Assembly: GCF_003993795.1 (NCBI RefSeq)
Contig: NZ_RWKV01000004.1
Span: 180,807-244,806 of the forward strand
Direction of reading: 5' to 3'
Source of the DNA: Aquabacter cavernae
GTDB lineage: Bacteria; Pseudomonadota; Alphaproteobacteria; Rhizobiales; Xanthobacteraceae
DNA length: 64,000 bases
Shown: positions 34,435 to 44,498 of the stretch, in pieces
Position numbering within the stretch: position 1 is the stretch's first letter
How the letters are laid out: each line of letters begins with the position of its first letter
Position numbers and translations under genes: made by a program
Notes under the pieces: generated by a model
Databases searched by the model: none
The model's input: the letters and a program-made list of their open reading frames with translations, nothing else
Told to the model about the DNA's origin: nothing

Positions 34435-37188
34435 CTATCCCGGTGACTTCCGCAGGGCCTTCAGCGCATAGAGCGCGTCCAGCGCGGCGCGGGGGGTCAT
34501 CTCGTCGGGCTGGAGATCATCCAGGGCCGTGCCGATGCGGTCGTCCGCCGGGGACGCCTCCATGGGCGTGGGCGCGCGGCGCAGAGCCGCGAACAAGGGC
34601 AGGTCGTCCACCAGCTTCTGGACCGGCGAGGCCCGCTCGGCCGCTTCCAGCTCCGCCAGAACCGCCTTGGCGCGGGTGATGACCGCCGGGGGCAGCCCCG
34701 CGAGCCGCGCCACCTGGATGCCGTAGGAGCGATCCGCCGCGCCCAGCACCACTTCGTGGAGGAACACCACGTCGCCCTGCCATTCCGTCACTTTCACGGT
34801 GGCGTTGGTGAGCCGCGCGCAACGCTGGGAGAGCGCCGTCAGCTCATGGAAATGGGTGGCGAACAGCGCCCGGCAGCGATTGACCTCGTGCAAATGCTCC
34901 AGGCTCGCCCAGGCGATGGACATGCCGTCGAACGTGGCCGTGCCGCGCCCGATCTCGTCCAGGATCACCAGGGAGCGCGGCGTCGCCTGGTTCAGGATGG
35001 CGGCGGTCTCCACCATCTCCACCATGAAGGTGGAGCGGCCACGCGCCAGATCATCAGCCGCGCCCACGCGGGAGAAAAGGCGGTCCACCACGCCCACCCG
35101 CGCCGCGCGGGCGGGCACGAAGCACCCCGCCTGGGCGAGGACCGCGATGAGCGCATTCTGGCGCAAGAAGGTGGACTTACCGGCCATGTTGGGGCCGGTG
35201 AGCAGCCAGACGCGCCCGCCCTCCGCGCCCTCGGGGGCGGAGAGGTCGCAATCATTGGCGACGAAGGGGTCCTTGGCGCGGGCCAGCGCCTGCTCCACCA
35301 CGGGATGGCGCCCGCCCTCCACCGCGAAATCCAGCCCCTCGGTCATGTGCGGGCGCACATGGCGCTCGTCCACGGCGAGGCGCGCGAGGCCCGCATGCAC
35401 GTCCAGTTCCGCCAATGCCTCGGCGGCGGCGCGGATGGGCTCCGCGCTCGCCACCACCTCGCCCGCCAGCCGCTCGAACAAAGCCTGCTCGATGGCGAGC
35501 GCCCGCTCACCCGCCGAGGCGATGCGGCTTTCCAGGTCCGCCAGTTCCTGGCTGGTGAAGCGCACCGCGCCGGCCAGCGTCTGGCGATGGGTGAAGGTGG
35601 CGAGATGGGGCGGCTCGCGCAGCCGCTCGCCATGCTGGGCGGTCACCTCGACGAAATAACCCAGCACCCCATTGTGCCGGATCTTGAGGGACTTGATGTC
35701 CGTCTCCTCGCAATAGCGGCGCTCCAGCGCCGCCACCACGCGGCGGCTCTCGTCGCGCAAAGCGCGGGTGGCGTCCAGGTCCGGATCGAAGCCCGGACGA
35801 ATGAAGCCGCCGTCCCGGCGCAGATGGGGCGGCTCTTCCACGAGGGCGGAGAGGAGTTCGCCCGCAAGGCGCGGGTCGGGCGCGGCCAGCGCGCGGGCGC
35901 AGGCGGCGAGGCGCTCCGGGGCGTCGGGCGGGAAATCCGCGGCCAGCGCAGCGCCCTCCTCCAGCCCCTGGCCGATGGCCAGCAGGTCACGCGGCGAGCC
36001 GCGCCCCAGCGACAGGCGGGACAGAGCGCGGGCAAGGTCCGGCGCACCGGAAAGACGGCGGCGGATCGTCGAGGTGCGCTCCGGGTCTTCCGTCAACGCC
36101 GCCACCGCATCGTGCCGGGCGCGGATGGCGGCAAGGTCGGTGAGCGGCTCGGAGAGGCGCCGGGCCAGGAGGCGGGCGCCGGCGGCGGTGATGGTGCGGT
36201 CCACGCTGGCCAGAAGCGAGCCGCGCCGGTCGCCGGAGGTGGTGCGCACCAGTTCGAGATTCGCGCGGGTGCCCGCATCGATGAGCATGGCACCGCCCTC
36301 GGCCTCGCGGCTGGGCGGGGCGAGCGCCGGGCGGGCGCCGAGCTGGGTGCGCTCCACATAGGCGACGATGGCGGCAGCCGCGATCAGTTCCGCCCGCGCG
36401 AAGCTGCCGAAGGCGTCGAGCGTGGCCACGCGGAAGAACTGGGCGAGCCGCTGCTCCGCGCCCGCACCCTCGAAACCCTGGCGCGGTAACGGCGTGACGG
36501 CGGGCAGCGACTGCCAGATCTCCCGGAGGTCCGGGTCGTCATACACAGCGTCGGAGAGCAGCACTTCGGCGGGATCGATGCGGGCGAGGTCCGCCGCCAG
36601 CGTCTCCTGGCTGGAGGACGCGACCCGGAAGCTGCCGGTGGAGACATCCGCGAAGGCAAGGCCATAGGCGTGGCTGTCTTCGCCGGCACGCACGCGGGCC
36701 ACCGCCAGAAGGACGTTCTCCCGCTTGGCGTCCAGCAGCGCATCCTCGGTGAGGGTGCCGGGCGTGACGAGGCGGGTGACGTCGCGGCGCACCACCGCCT
36801 TGGCGCCGCGCTTGCGGGCCTCGGCGGGGTCCTCCAATTGCTCGCACACCGCCACCCGGAAGCCGAGGGCGATGAGCTTGTGGAGATATTCCTCGGCGCG
36901 CGAGATGGGCACGCCGCACATGGGGATGTCCTCGCCCAGATGCTTGCCGCGCTTGGTCAGCACGATGCCCAGCGCCTGGGACGCCTTCTCCGCATCCTCG
37001 AAGAACAGCTCGTAGAAATCGCCCATGCGATAGAAGAGCAGGCAGTCGGGATTGGCCGCCTTGATCTCCACGAACTGGGCCATGACCGGCGTGACGTGAC
37101 CCGCCGCGCGGGCCTCCTCGCGGGTGGCGTCGGGCGAGGTCTGGTGTTCGGCGACGTCCTGTGGAGCGTCTTGGGGAAGTGCGGCCAT
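34435..37188 (-). CDS. mutS: DNA mismatch repair protein MutS
   Basis: A 917-residue MutS. The mismatch-binding Phe-x-Glu motif is in [14 protein letters not shown] near residue 57; the connector, lever and clamp domains follow; the ATPase has Walker [15 protein letters not shown], the MVEM segment, Walker [18 protein letters not shown] and the ATHFHELT switch. The C-terminal tail ([23 protein letters not shown]) is the dimer/tetramer helix. MutS recognises base mismatches and small loops and recruits MutL. No mutL is nearby. It lies alone between intergenic repeats and the PiT gene. Confidence 0.98.
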   Translation of the reverse strand: MAALPQDAPQDVAEHQTSPDATREEARAAGHVTPVMAQFVEIKAANPDCLLFYRMGDFYELFFEDAEKASQALGIVLTKRGKHLGEDIPMCGVPISRAEEYLHKLIALGFRVAVCEQLEDPAEARKRGAKAVVRRDVTRLVTPGTLTEDALLDAKRENVLLAVARVRAGEDSHAYGLAFADVSTGSFRVASSSQETLAADLARIDPAEVLLSDAVYDDPDLREIWQSLPAVTPLPRQGFEGAGAEQRLAQFFRVATLDAFGSFARAELIAAAAIVAYVERTQLGARPALAPPSREAEGGAMLIDAGTRANLELVRTTSGDRRGSLLASVDRTITAAGARLLARRLSEPLTDLAAIRARHDAVAALTEDPERTSTIRRRLSGAPDLARALSRLSLGRGSPRDLLAIGQGLEEGAALAADFPPDAPERLAACARALAAPDPRLAGELLSALVEEPPHLRRDGGFIRPGFDPDLDATRALRDESRRVVAALERRYCEETDIKSLKIRHNGVLGYFVEVTAQHGERLREPPHLATFTHRQTLAGAVRFTSQELADLESRIASAGERALAIEQALFERLAGEVVASAEPIRAAAEALAELDVHAGLARLAVDERHVRPHMTEGLDFAVEGGRHPVVEQALARAKDPFVANDCDLSAPEGAEGGRVWLLTGPNMAGKSTFLRQNALIAVLAQAGCFVPARAARVGVVDRLFSRVGAADDLARGRSTFMVEMVETAAILNQATPRSLVILDEIGRGTATFDGMSIAWASLEHLHEVNRCRALFATHFHELTALSQRCARLTNATVKVTEWQGDVVFLHEVVLGAADRSYGIQVARLAGLPPAVITRAKAVLAELEAAERASPVQKLVDDLPLFAALRRAPTPMEASPADDRIGTALDDLQPDEMTPRAALDALYALKALRKSPG

Positions 37189-37260
37189 GGCGGCACGCTA
37201 GTGGCGCGCGCCGCGCGTGGGAAGCGAGCGGGCCGCGCCGTCCACGATCTTGCGAACGGC

Positions 37261-37292
37261 AAAAGGCGGCTCGCCGGGACGAACCGCCTTTT
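37261..37292 (-). terminator. hairpin downstream of the PiT phosphate transporter gene
   Basis: AAAAGGCGG (37261-37269) pairs with CCGCCTTTT (37284-37292), extended by TCG/CGA inside. Read on the minus strand it ends in CCGCCTTTT, fitting termination of the phosphate transporter transcript before it reaches mutS. Confidence 0.7.
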
Positions 37293-37344
37293 GCATCATT
37301 CCGCAGGATCAGAAGGGGCCGCGCCGGGCGCCCCCTCCCGTCAT

Positions 37345-39000
37345 TCACATGATCTGCCGCAGCAGCACATAGAGGCCCGCCGAGAGCGCGATGGCCGCCG
37401 GAAGGGTCAGGATCCAGGCCATGGCGAGGTTGCGCACCGTGGACATCTGGAGGCCGGACTTGTTGGCCGCCATGGTGCCAGCCACGCCCGAGGAGAGGAC
37501 ATGGGTGGTGGAAACCGGCAGGCCGAACTCGTCGGCCGCCATGATGGTGCCCATGGCCACCAGCTCCGCCGCGCCGCCCTGGGCATAGGTGAGATGGGTC
37601 TTGCCGATCTTCTCGCCCACCGTGACCACGATGCGCTTCCAGCCCACCATGGTGCCGAGGCCGAGCGCGATGGCCACCGCCACCTTCACCCAGAGCGGGA
37701 TGAACTTCGTCGCCGCATCCAGCGAGCGCTTGAGGGCGAGGAGGTTCTCCTTGGTCTCCGGCTCGAAGGCGGGGTCGCCCGTCTTCAGCATGATGCGGAT
37801 GGTCTCGGAGGCCAGATACATGTCGTTGCGCATGTTGGGCACCGCCGCCGCCGGCACCTGCGCGAGGGTGGAGGTGGTGGCCACCATGGCCCCCATCTCC
37901 CGCGCCACCTGGGCGAGCGCGGGCACCGTCTCGGGCGTCACCTGGTGGTCGCGCACATAATCGGTGAGCAGGGCGCGCGCATTGACGGACGCCGCGCTCT
38001 GGATGTCGTCCACCGGCGTGGTGTCCGCCAGGGGCGTCTTGGTAAGCGAGGCGGCGGTGGCCAGCGTCAGGGCGCGGAACTGGGCCACGTCCTCCGGCGC
38101 CACGGCGCGGTTCAGCGCATAGGCGGTGGGCACGATGCCGATGAGGATGAGCATGATGAGGCCCATGCCCTTCTGCCCGTCATTGGAACCGTGGGCGAAG
38201 GACACGCCGGTGCAGGTGAGCACCAGAAGGCCGCGGATCCACCACGGCGGGGCCTTGTTGGCCTTCGGCTCGCGATAGAGGGCGGGATTCTTGATGAGCG
38301 CCTTCATGGAGAGCAGCAGCAGCCCGGCGGCGAAGAAGCCGACCACGGGAGACAGCAGCAGCGAATAGCCCACATTGGCCGCCTGCCCCCAGTCCACGCC
38401 CGAAGTGCCGCTCTGGCCCTGGATGATCTGGTTGGCGATGCCCACGCCGATGATGGAGCCGATGAGCGTGTGGGAGGAGGAGGCCGGCAGGCCCAGATAC
38501 CAGGTGCCGAGATTCCAGATGATGGCCGCGATGAGCAGCGCGAACACCATGGCCATGCCCGCGCCCGAACCCACGTTCAGGATCAGTTCCACGGGCAGCA
38601 GCGAGATGATGCCGAAGGCCACCGCGCCGGAGGAGACCAGCACGCCAAGGAAGTTCCAGAAGCCGGACCAGACCACGGCGAAATGGGCGGGCAGCGAATT
38701 GGTATAGATGACCGTGGCCACCGCGTTGGCGGTGTCGTGGAAGCCGTTCACGAACTCGAAGGCGAGCGCGATGAGCAGCGCCAGGAGCAGCATGATGAAG
38801 GGCAGCATGGCGAGGCTGCTGATGCCCGCCGCCTGCATGTCGCCCCAGATGGACCACACCACATAGCCCAGGCCGCCCACGAGGACGGCGAAGAAGGCGA
38901 ACACCTCCAGCGTGCCGTTCTTGCGGTCCAGCGAGGCGCCGGGCGCCTCCTTCTTGTGCTTGTGCGCGTGCCCGCCCGCCGGACTTGCCGCTCCCGACAT
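37345..39000 (-). CDS. inorganic phosphate transporter, PiT family
   Basis: A 551-residue membrane permease of the low-affinity PiT family, which takes up metal-phosphate by proton symport. The two PiT signature repeats are visible: FEFVNGFHDTANAVATVIYT near the N-terminal third and FAHGSNDGQKGMGLIML in the second half, plus AGLPVSTTHVLSSGVAGTM (minus-strand reading) near the C-terminus. About ten to twelve membrane segments, with a long soluble loop (about 330-430) in the middle. The ATG at 39000 (MSGAASPAGGHAHKHKKE) begins a His/Lys-rich cytoplasmic tail; the frame is open further upstream in low-complexity sequence. No phoU-like gene is adjacent. Confidence 0.93.
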   Translation of the reverse strand: MSGAASPAGGHAHKHKKEAPGASLDRKNGTLEVFAFFAVLVGGLGYVVWSIWGDMQAAGISSLAMLPFIMLLLALLIALAFEFVNGFHDTANAVATVIYTNSLPAHFAVVWSGFWNFLGVLVSSGAVAFGIISLLPVELILNVGSGAGMAMVFALLIAAIIWNLGTWYLGLPASSSHTLIGSIIGVGIANQIIQGQSGTSGVDWGQAANVGYSLLLSPVVGFFAAGLLLLSMKALIKNPALYREPKANKAPPWWIRGLLVLTCTGVSFAHGSNDGQKGMGLIMLILIGIVPTAYALNRAVAPEDVAQFRALTLATAASLTKTPLADTTPVDDIQSAASVNARALLTDYVRDHQVTPETVPALAQVAREMGAMVATTSTLAQVPAAAVPNMRNDMYLASETIRIMLKTGDPAFEPETKENLLALKRSLDAATKFIPLWVKVAVAIALGLGTMVGWKRIVVTVGEKIGKTHLTYAQGGAAELVAMGTIMAADEFGLPVSTTHVLSSGVAGTMAANKSGLQMSTVRNLAMAWILTLPAAIALSAGLYVLLRQIM

Positions 39001-39438
39001 CCCTACCCCCTTGCCGCTGTAGCGGTGCGTTGGATGCGCCAGGAGCGTGACGGCCGAATGACGAGGGCGGGAGGGGACGGCGTCTCGGGGGAGGAGGGAG
39101 GAGGGAGGGGGAGGCGGGGGGCAAAGCGGGGGTGCCGTGCCCCAATGTTCCCTCAACGAGACCGCTGAAAAGCGATCATCCGGCCGCCTTCAAGCGCGCC
39201 CTGCCCCCCTCTCCCGCTTGCGGGGGAGGGCTGGGGAGGGGGAAAAGCTCAACAGTTCGAAACGCCACACCGCCGCTCTGCTTGAAGGCCCCCTCCCTAC
39301 CCCTCCCCCGCAAGCGGGAGAGGGAATCTGCGGTGCACCTAGACAGAGGAACGGAGCCGCGAATGGCCTTCGTACCTCAGTGGAATGGTCGCCCTCTCTC
39401 GTGCGGAAAACGAACAGGACTGCGAGGAAGAACGCCCC
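39001..39438. other. intergenic stretch with low-complexity G-rich DNA and an inverted-repeat pair
   Basis: A 438-base gap between the PiT and parB genes. It holds a purine-rich low-complexity run (about 39060-39125, gggaggagggaggaggg type) and two inverted copies of a dispersed element, listed separately. No credible gene was seen. The PiT promoter should lie at the left side, near 39001-39060. Confidence 0.6.
39206..39325. repeat. inverted pair of a CTCTCCCGCTTGCGGGGGAG element, left pair
   Basis: Copy A (39206-39243) reads CCCCTCTCCCGCTTGCGGGG-GAGGGCTGGGGAGGGGG; copy B (39289-39325) is its inverse, CCTCCCTACCCCTCCCCCGC-AAGCGGGAGAGGGA. Each copy has its own palindromic core and the two together can form a long cruciform of about 120 bases. 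The same element recurs as a second inverted pair at 44171-44340, on the other side of the parB-mnmG block. Confidence 0.8.
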
Positions 39439-40302
39439 TCAGTCCAACCCCAGCCGCCGGCAAAGGTCGTCGAGCTGGTCGAGGTCGGAATAGCGGATGC
39501 GCACCTCCCCCTTCTCGCCCTTGGACTGGAGCACCACGCCGAGGCCCAGCAGGTCCGACAGGCGCTTCTCAAGGGCGCGGGTGTCGGCATCCTTTTCGGG
39601 CGCGGCGGGGCGCGTGAGGGCGGCCTTGGTCTTGGCCAGCGCCTCCACGTCGCGCACGGTCAGGCCCTTTTCCAGGATCTGCCGGGCGAGCCGCTCGGGA
39701 TCGTCATGGGCGAGCAGCGCCCGCGCCGCGCCCGCCGAGATGCGCCCGTCGGCCAGATAGGCCTTCACCGTATCCGGCAGCTTCATGAGGCGCAGCGTGT
39801 TGGCGATGTGCGGGCGGCTCTTGCCGATGACGCGGGCAAGGTCCGACTGGGAATAGGAGAACTGGGCCATGAGGGCCTCGTAGCCCTGGGCCTCTTCCAG
39901 CGCGTTGAGGTCCGCGCGCTGGACGTTCTCGATGATGGCGATCTCCATGGCTTCCCGCTCGGAGAGCTGGAGCACCACCACCGGCACCTCATGGAGCCCG
40001 GCCCGCTGGGCCGCGCGCCAGCGCCGCTCGCCCGCCACGATCTCATAGGCGTTCGGCCCCGTGGAACGCACCACGATGGGCTGGATGATGCCCTTCTCGC
40101 GGATCGAGGCGGCCAGTTCCTCCAGCCCCTCCTCCTTGAAGGTGCGGCGGGGATTGCGGGGGCTGGGGCGCACATGCTCGATGGGCACGCCGGCGCCTGC
40201 CCGGCCCTTCTGGCTGGGCGCGGGGCGCGCATCCTCCGCGCCCATCTCCCCCATCAGCGCCGCGAGCCCGCGCCCGAGCCGCGACCGGCCTTCCTCCGCC
40301 AT
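39439..40302 (-). CDS. parB: chromosome partitioning protein ParB
   Basis: A 287-residue ParB that binds parS, spreads or clamps onto DNA using CTP, and loads SMC. The N-terminal ParA-interacting motif is RSRLGRGLAALMGEMG. The CTPase/DNA-binding core has PNPRRTF-like PRNPRRTFKEEGLEELA, the GERRWRAAQRAGL motif, ENVQRADLNALEEAQGY, and the HTH (QSDLARVIGKSRPHIANTLRL). The C-terminal dimerisation region is at about 240-287. The ATG at 40302 is preferred over a TTG two codons upstream. parA lies upstream on the same strand with a 58-base gap. Confidence 0.97.
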   Translation of the reverse strand: MAEEGRSRLGRGLAALMGEMGAEDARPAPSQKGRAGAGVPIEHVRPSPRNPRRTFKEEGLEELAASIREKGIIQPIVVRSTGPNAYEIVAGERRWRAAQRAGLHEVPVVVLQLSEREAMEIAIIENVQRADLNALEEAQGYEALMAQFSYSQSDLARVIGKSRPHIANTLRLMKLPDTVKAYLADGRISAGAARALLAHDDPERLARQILEKGLTVRDVEALAKTKAALTRPAAPEKDADTRALEKRLSDLLGLGVVLQSKGEKGEVRIRYSDLDQLDDLCRRLGLD

Positions 40303-40360
40303 GATCAAACGTCCTTATGTCCTGTCGGCCTGTTTGCTGCCCGCGCTTTATCCAACTGCC

Positions 40361-41203
40361 TCACGCCGCCACGGCCCGCGCCGCGCGTTCGCGCTGGATC
40401 ACTTCCGAGGCGAGGCGCAGATAAGCCTGCGAGCCCGCGCATTTCAGGTCATAGAGCAGCACCGGCTTGCCATAGGACGGCGCCTCGGAGACCCGCACAT
40501 TGCGGGGGATCACGGTCTCGTAGACCTTGTCGCCCATGAAGGCGCGCACATCCGCCATCACCTGGTCGGACAGGTTGTTGCGGGCATCGTACATGGTCAG
40601 CACGATACCGTGGATGGTGAGGTCCGGGTTCAGCGCCCCGCGCACCTGCTCCACCGTCTTGAGAAGCTGGGAAAGCCCTTCCAGGGCGAAGAACTCGCAC
40701 TGAAGCGGCACCAGGATGGCATGGGCCGCCGCCATGGCGTTAACCGTAATGAGCGAAAGCGAGGGCGGGCAGTCCACCAGCACATAGGTGAAGCGCGGCG
40801 CCTGCGGGTCCCCCGCCAAAGCGCGCAGGGCATTGCGCAGGCGGAAGGAGCGGTCGCGCTCGCCGGAAATCTCCAGCTCCAGCCCCGACAGGTCCAGGCT
40901 GGAGGGCGCCACATAAAGGCCGGGCACGTCGCTCGGCTGCACCGCCTCCAGCATGGTGGCGTCGCCATAGAGCACGTCATAGGTGGTGATCTTGCGCCGG
41001 GGCCGGTCGATGCCGAGCCCGGTGGAGGCGTTGCCCTGGGGGTCCAGGTCCACCACCAACACGGTTTCGCCGATAGCGGCGAGCGCCGTGCCGAGATTGA
41101 TGGCGGTGGTGGTCTTGCCCACCCCGCCCTTCTGGTTGGCCAGCGCCAGGATGCGCGGCGCGCCCGCGCCGGCCAGCGGGGCGGTGAAGCTGTGTTCGGT
41201 CAT
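40361..41203 (-). CDS. parA: chromosome partitioning ATPase ParA
   Basis: A 280-residue ParA of the deviant-Walker type: LANQKGGVGKTTTAINLG (residues about 22-39) with the signature lysine, VDLDPQGNASTGLG, VDCPPSLSLITVNAMAAA, and PLQCEFFALEGLSQLL. It forms ATP-dependent gradients on the nucleoid that move ParB-parS complexes to the poles. It sits between parB and rsmG in the order conserved in alphaproteobacteria. Confidence 0.98.
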   Translation of the reverse strand: MTEHSFTAPLAGAGAPRILALANQKGGVGKTTTAINLGTALAAIGETVLVVDLDPQGNASTGLGIDRPRRKITTYDVLYGDATMLEAVQPSDVPGLYVAPSSLDLSGLELEISGERDRSFRLRNALRALAGDPQAPRFTYVLVDCPPSLSLITVNAMAAAHAILVPLQCEFFALEGLSQLLKTVEQVRGALNPDLTIHGIVLTMYDARNNLSDQVMADVRAFMGDKVYETVIPRNVRVSEAPSYGKPVLLYDLKCAGSQAYLRLASEVIQRERAARAVAA

Positions 41204-41249
41204 GTGCCGCAGTTCCGCATTGGCTGCCGTGCCTTCGCCCTCATGGGTC

Positions 41250-41903
41250 TCAGGACGCGGGAGAGGATGCCGCAGGGTTCGCCCGCCGCACCAGCAGGAT
41301 CCGGGCGTCGGGATCGCTGCGGCTCGGGCGAAGTTCGGCGTCGAGTGTCCAGCCTTTGCGGGCGGCGGTCAATTCGCCCTCCGCATCCTTTCCCTTGGGA
41401 AATATCCCCAGCGCCCCTGCGGCGAGGAAGGGCGCGGCCAGCTCCAGCAGCTTGGGGAGCGGCGCCAGCGCGCGGGCGGAGACCACGTCCGTTCCCGCCG
41501 CCAGAGCGGGCGCCGCCTGCTCTATGCGTTGAGGATGCACGCGAACCGGCAACGCGGCCTTGCGCGCCGACTCCCGGAGGAAAGCGGCCTTGCGGGTGTC
41601 GCTCTCCACCAGATGCACCTCGCTCCCCGCCCGCTCCGCCAGCACGGCTGCGACCACAAGGCCGGGAAATCCACCGCCGGACCCCAGATCCACCCAGTGG
41701 AGAGGGGTTTGGGGAACATGGTCGAGAAGTTGGAGCGAATCGTCGATGTGGCGGGTCCAGGCATGGGGGAGGCTCGCCGGGGCGACGAGGTTTATCGTTT
41801 TCTGCCAATGCATTAGCAGATCAACGATGAGATCGAGGCGGGCCATGGTTTCACGTGAAACACGCCGCTCAACCCCGTTACGGCCCTGGGAATTACCGCT
41901 CAT
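41250..41903 (-). CDS. rsmG: 16S rRNA (guanine527-N7)-methyltransferase
   Basis: A 217-residue SAM methyltransferase (GidB/RsmG) that makes m7G527 in 16S rRNA; its loss gives low-level streptomycin resistance in many bacteria. The SAM-binding motif is [18 protein letters not shown] near the centre, with [18 protein letters not shown] after it and the N-terminal [20 protein letters not shown] helix. The ATG at 41903 gives the usual start; the frame is open 16 codons further. A parS-like sequence is embedded in the first codons of this gene. parA follows 46 bases downstream. Confidence 0.95.
   Translation of the reverse strand: MSGNSQGRNGVERRVSRETMARLDLIVDLLMHWQKTINLVAPASLPHAWTRHIDDSLQLLDHVPQTPLHWVDLGSGGGFPGLVVAAVLAERAGSEVHLVESDTRKAAFLRESARKAALPVRVHPQRIEQAAPALAAGTDVVSARALAPLPKLLELAAPFLAAGALGIFPKGKDAEGELTAARKGWTLDAELRPSRSDPDARILLVRRANPAASSPAS
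41847..41862. promoter_or_regulatory. parS: parS-like site inside the 5' part of rsmG
   Basis: GGTTTCACGTGAAACA matches the 16-base parS consensus TGTTTCACGTGAAACA at 15 of 16 positions, including the complete GTTTCACGTGAAAC palindrome. It encodes the VSRET residues of RsmG, so it is constrained by both functions. It lies 0.65 kb from parA. Confidence 0.9.
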
Positions 41904-41983
41904 CCGCCCTTTGCTCCGCCAAATTACCGGCTGCTCGGTAATCATCCCCACTATTCACACCATGCTCGCGGCGCTCGCGAGGG

Positions 41984-43888
41984 TCACACCGCCGCGCGTT
42001 CCGCCCGTCCCCGGCGCCGGGCATGGGTGACGAGGAGCGCCAAGGCGGCGGGGGTCATCCCCTCCATGCGGCCCGCCTGCCCCACCGTGCGGGGGCGGAC
42101 CCGCTCCAGCCGTGCCTTCAGCTCGTTGGAGAGGCCCGGCAGGTCGCCATAGGCGAGGTCCGCGGGCAGGGCCAGATCCTCGTCCCGGCGCAGGGTGGCG
42201 ATATCCGCCGCCTGCCGGTCGAGATAGACGGCATATTTGGCGTCGATCTCCAGCTGCTCGGAGATAGCCGGCAAAAGATCCGCGAAGTCCGGCCAGATGC
42301 GGGAGATGACGGCCATGTCGATCTCCGGATAGGCCAGCAGGTCGAAGGCGGTGCGGCGCTGGCCGTCGCGATTGAGCTGGAGGCCATGGGCGGCGGCGGC
42401 ATTGGGGGTGAGGCTCACTGCCCGCGCCCGCTCCCGCGCGGCGTCCAAGGCGGCAGCCTTCTGCGCGAAGGCCCGCGCGCGCTCCGTCCCCACGAGGCCC
42501 AAGGAGAGGCCGAGCGGCGTGAGGCGCTGGTCCGCGTTGTCGGCGCGCAGCGTCAGGCGATATTCCGCCCGCGAGGTGAACATGCGGTAGGGCTCGGTGA
42601 CGCCGCGCGTCACCAGATCGTCCACCATCACGCCCAGATAGCCCTGGGCCCGGTCGATGACGATGCCGTCCCCACCCTGCCCCTCCCCGCCCCCGGCGCG
42701 GCGGGCCGCATTGAGCCCAGCCAGCAGCCCTTGCGCGGCGGCCTCCTCATAGCCCGTGGTGCCGTTGATCTGCCCGGCGAGGAACAGGCCCGGCGCGCGC
42801 TTCACCTCCAGGGTGGGCGCCAGCTCGCGCGGGTCCACATGGTCATATTCGATGGCATAGCCCGGCCGGACCATGGCCACCTTCTCAAGGCCGGGAATGG
42901 TGGCGAGCACGGCGCGCTGCACATCCTCCGGCAGGGAGGTGGAAATGCCGTTGGGATAAATGGTGGGGTCGTCCAGCCCCTCCGGCTCCAGGAAGATCTG
43001 GTGCCCTTCCCGGTCGCCGAACCGCACCACTTTGTCCTCGATGGACGGGCAATAGCGCGGGCCGCTGCTCTCGATGCGCCCGGAATACATGGCCGAGCGG
43101 GAGAGGTTGGCGCGGATCACATCATGGGTGGCGGTGGTGGTACGGGTGATGCCGCATTCCACCTGGGGATTGGGCAGGCGGGTGGTGAGGGTGGAAAAGG
43201 CTTCGGGCACCTCGTCGCCCGGCTGCATCTCCAGGCTCGCCCAGTCGATGGTGCGCCCGTCGAGGCGCGGCGGGGTGCCGGTCTTCAGGCGCCCCAGCGC
43301 GAGGCCGAGCCGCGCCAGCGCGCCGGAAAGGCCGAGCGAGGGCTTCTCGCCGATGCGCCCGGCGGGGATCTGCACCTCGCCCATATGGATGAGGCCATTG
43401 AGGAAGGTGCCGGTGGTGAGCACCACGGCGCCGCAGGTGAAGGACCGTCCGTCCGCCAGGACAAGGCCGGTCACGCAGCCCCCCTGCACCAGAAGGTCGG
43501 CCGCCTCCCCTTCCACGATGGTGAGGTTCGCCTGCGCGGCGAGCGCGTCCTGCATGGCGCGGGCATAGAGCTTGCGGTCCGCCTGCGCGCGCGGCCCGCG
43601 CACGGCGGGGCCCTTGCGGCGGTTGAGCAGGCGGAACTGGATGCCGCCCGCATCGGCCACCCGGCCCATGAGCCCGTCCAGCGCATCCACCTCGCGCACC
43701 AGATGGCCCTTGCCGAGACCGCCAATGGCCGGATTGCAGGACATGGCGCCGAGCGTCGCCGCGCTCATGGTGACCAGCGCCGTGCGTGCGCCGAGGCGCG
43801 CCGCGGCGGCCGCCGCTTCGCAGCCCGCATGGCCGCCGCCCACCACCATCACGTCGAATGTCTGGCCCATCTGTGTCGCCTGGCCCAT
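41984..43888 (-). CDS. mnmG: tRNA uridine 5-carboxymethylaminomethyl modification enzyme MnmG
   Basis: A 634-residue FAD enzyme (GidA) that works with MnmE to modify the wobble uridine of certain tRNAs. The dinucleotide-binding motif is [21 protein letters not shown] at the N-terminus, followed by [31 protein letters not shown] strand, [27 protein letters not shown], and the C-terminal [19 protein letters not shown] helix bundle. I start at ATG 43888; MGQTFDV at 43870 is an equally possible start, and the open frame continues far upstream without homology. mnmE lies about 0.6 kb upstream with parS sites between. Confidence 0.97.
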   Translation of the reverse strand: MGQATQMGQTFDVMVVGGGHAGCEAAAAAARLGARTALVTMSAATLGAMSCNPAIGGLGKGHLVREVDALDGLMGRVADAGGIQFRLLNRRKGPAVRGPRAQADRKLYARAMQDALAAQANLTIVEGEAADLLVQGGCVTGLVLADGRSFTCGAVVLTTGTFLNGLIHMGEVQIPAGRIGEKPSLGLSGALARLGLALGRLKTGTPPRLDGRTIDWASLEMQPGDEVPEAFSTLTTRLPNPQVECGITRTTTATHDVIRANLSRSAMYSGRIESSGPRYCPSIEDKVVRFGDREGHQIFLEPEGLDDPTIYPNGISTSLPEDVQRAVLATIPGLEKVAMVRPGYAIEYDHVDPRELAPTLEVKRAPGLFLAGQINGTTGYEEAAAQGLLAGLNAARRAGGGEGQGGDGIVIDRAQGYLGVMVDDLVTRGVTEPYRMFTSRAEYRLTLRADNADQRLTPLGLSLGLVGTERARAFAQKAAALDAARERARAVSLTPNAAAAHGLQLNRDGQRRTAFDLLAYPEIDMAVISRIWPDFADLLPAISEQLEIDAKYAVYLDRQAADIATLRRDEDLALPADLAYGDLPGLSNELKARLERVRPRTVGQAGRMEGMTPAALALLVTHARRRGRAERAAV

Positions 43889-44005
43889 GCCGGCCTCCTC
43901 CGGCGCTGCGCGCCGCCATTCGCGTCCTGCGCGGGGTATCTCTGTTCGACTTCTGGAAAACGCGACTTTCGCGGCGGCGTCAAGGCAAGGCGGTGGGAGG
44001 CGGGG

Positions 44006-44020
44006 TGTTTCACGTGAAAC
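44006..44020. promoter_or_regulatory. parS: parS-like site upstream of mnmG
   Basis: TGTTTCACGTGAAAC matches the parS consensus at 15 of 16 positions, the last base being G instead of A. It lies about 120 bases upstream of the chosen mnmG start, in non-coding DNA. Confidence 0.9.
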
Positions 44021-44170
44021 GGAAGAGGTGAGGGGCGTTGAGCGGGACGGCTTGGTGCCATTGAGGAGTGGGCGTGCGGTGGAGGCCGTCACGCATGAGC
44101 CCCTTTCGTCGCCGGCACGCAATCCCCTCCTCCTCGACCTGCGCCATTCCCCTTCCGTCGCTCTGCATCC

Positions 44171-44340
44171 TTCCCCCTCCCCATCCCTCCCCCGCAAGCG
44201 GGAGAGGGAGTGTGCCGCGCGTGTGGGTTACGCGGAGCCCAAACCGACTCACGCACACCTTCCCAAGAGAGCGCCGTATCCATAGCCAAGCACAACGGCA
44301 TCCCCTCTCCCGCTTGCGGGGGAGGGCTAGGGAGGGGGAA
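44171..44340. repeat. inverted pair of a CTCTCCCGCTTGCGGGGGAG element, right pair
   Basis: Copy C (44171-44209, inverse orientation, CCTCCCCCGCAAGCGGGAGA core) and copy D (44302-44340, CCTCTCCCGCTTGCGGGGGA core followed by GGGCTAGGGAGGGGGAA) repeat the pair at 39206-39325. The pairs lie on both sides of the parB-parA-rsmG-mnmG block, in opposite relative order (plus/minus on the left, minus/plus on the right). Confidence 0.8.
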
Positions 44341-44412
44341 GGACCGAAAGGAACGGGAAGAACGCCCCCCGACCAAGTCAGGCGCAAACGACACCCTTCC
44401 TCCACGCGGCCC

Positions 44413-44428
44413 TGTTTCACGTGAAACA
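44413..44428. promoter_or_regulatory. parS: perfect parS site between mnmG and mnmE
   Basis: TGTTTCACGTGAAACA equals the 16-base bacterial parS consensus exactly, and the palindrome extends one more base pair each side (C...G). It lies 70 bases beyond the mnmE stop codon. It should be the strongest ParB nucleation site in the window. Confidence 0.95.
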
Positions 44429-44498
44429 GCCTACAAAGCCCTAGGGTGGCCTCGCCCGTGCGGCTCATGCGCCAGCCCGACTCATGAGCCAGCGCTGC

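Larger units (their letters stand above)
43889..44498. other. mnmG-mnmE intergenic region with two parS sites and repeats
   Basis: A 610-base region with no credible gene. It contains two parS-like sites (44006-44020 and 44413-44428) and an inverted pair of the same repeat element found next to parB. The promoter for mnmG-rsmG-parAB probably also lies here. Confidence 0.75.

Noticed and set aside
34756..36489. A plus-strand frame of 577 codons opposite mutS
   Set aside because: Antisense to mutS, without recognisable domain or Shine-Dalgarno sequence.
40320..40360. A DnaA-box-like TTATCCAA near parB as evidence of oriC
   Set aside because: A single degenerate match is not enough; no cluster of DnaA boxes or AT-rich unwinding region was seen, so the origin itself is not claimed to be in the window.
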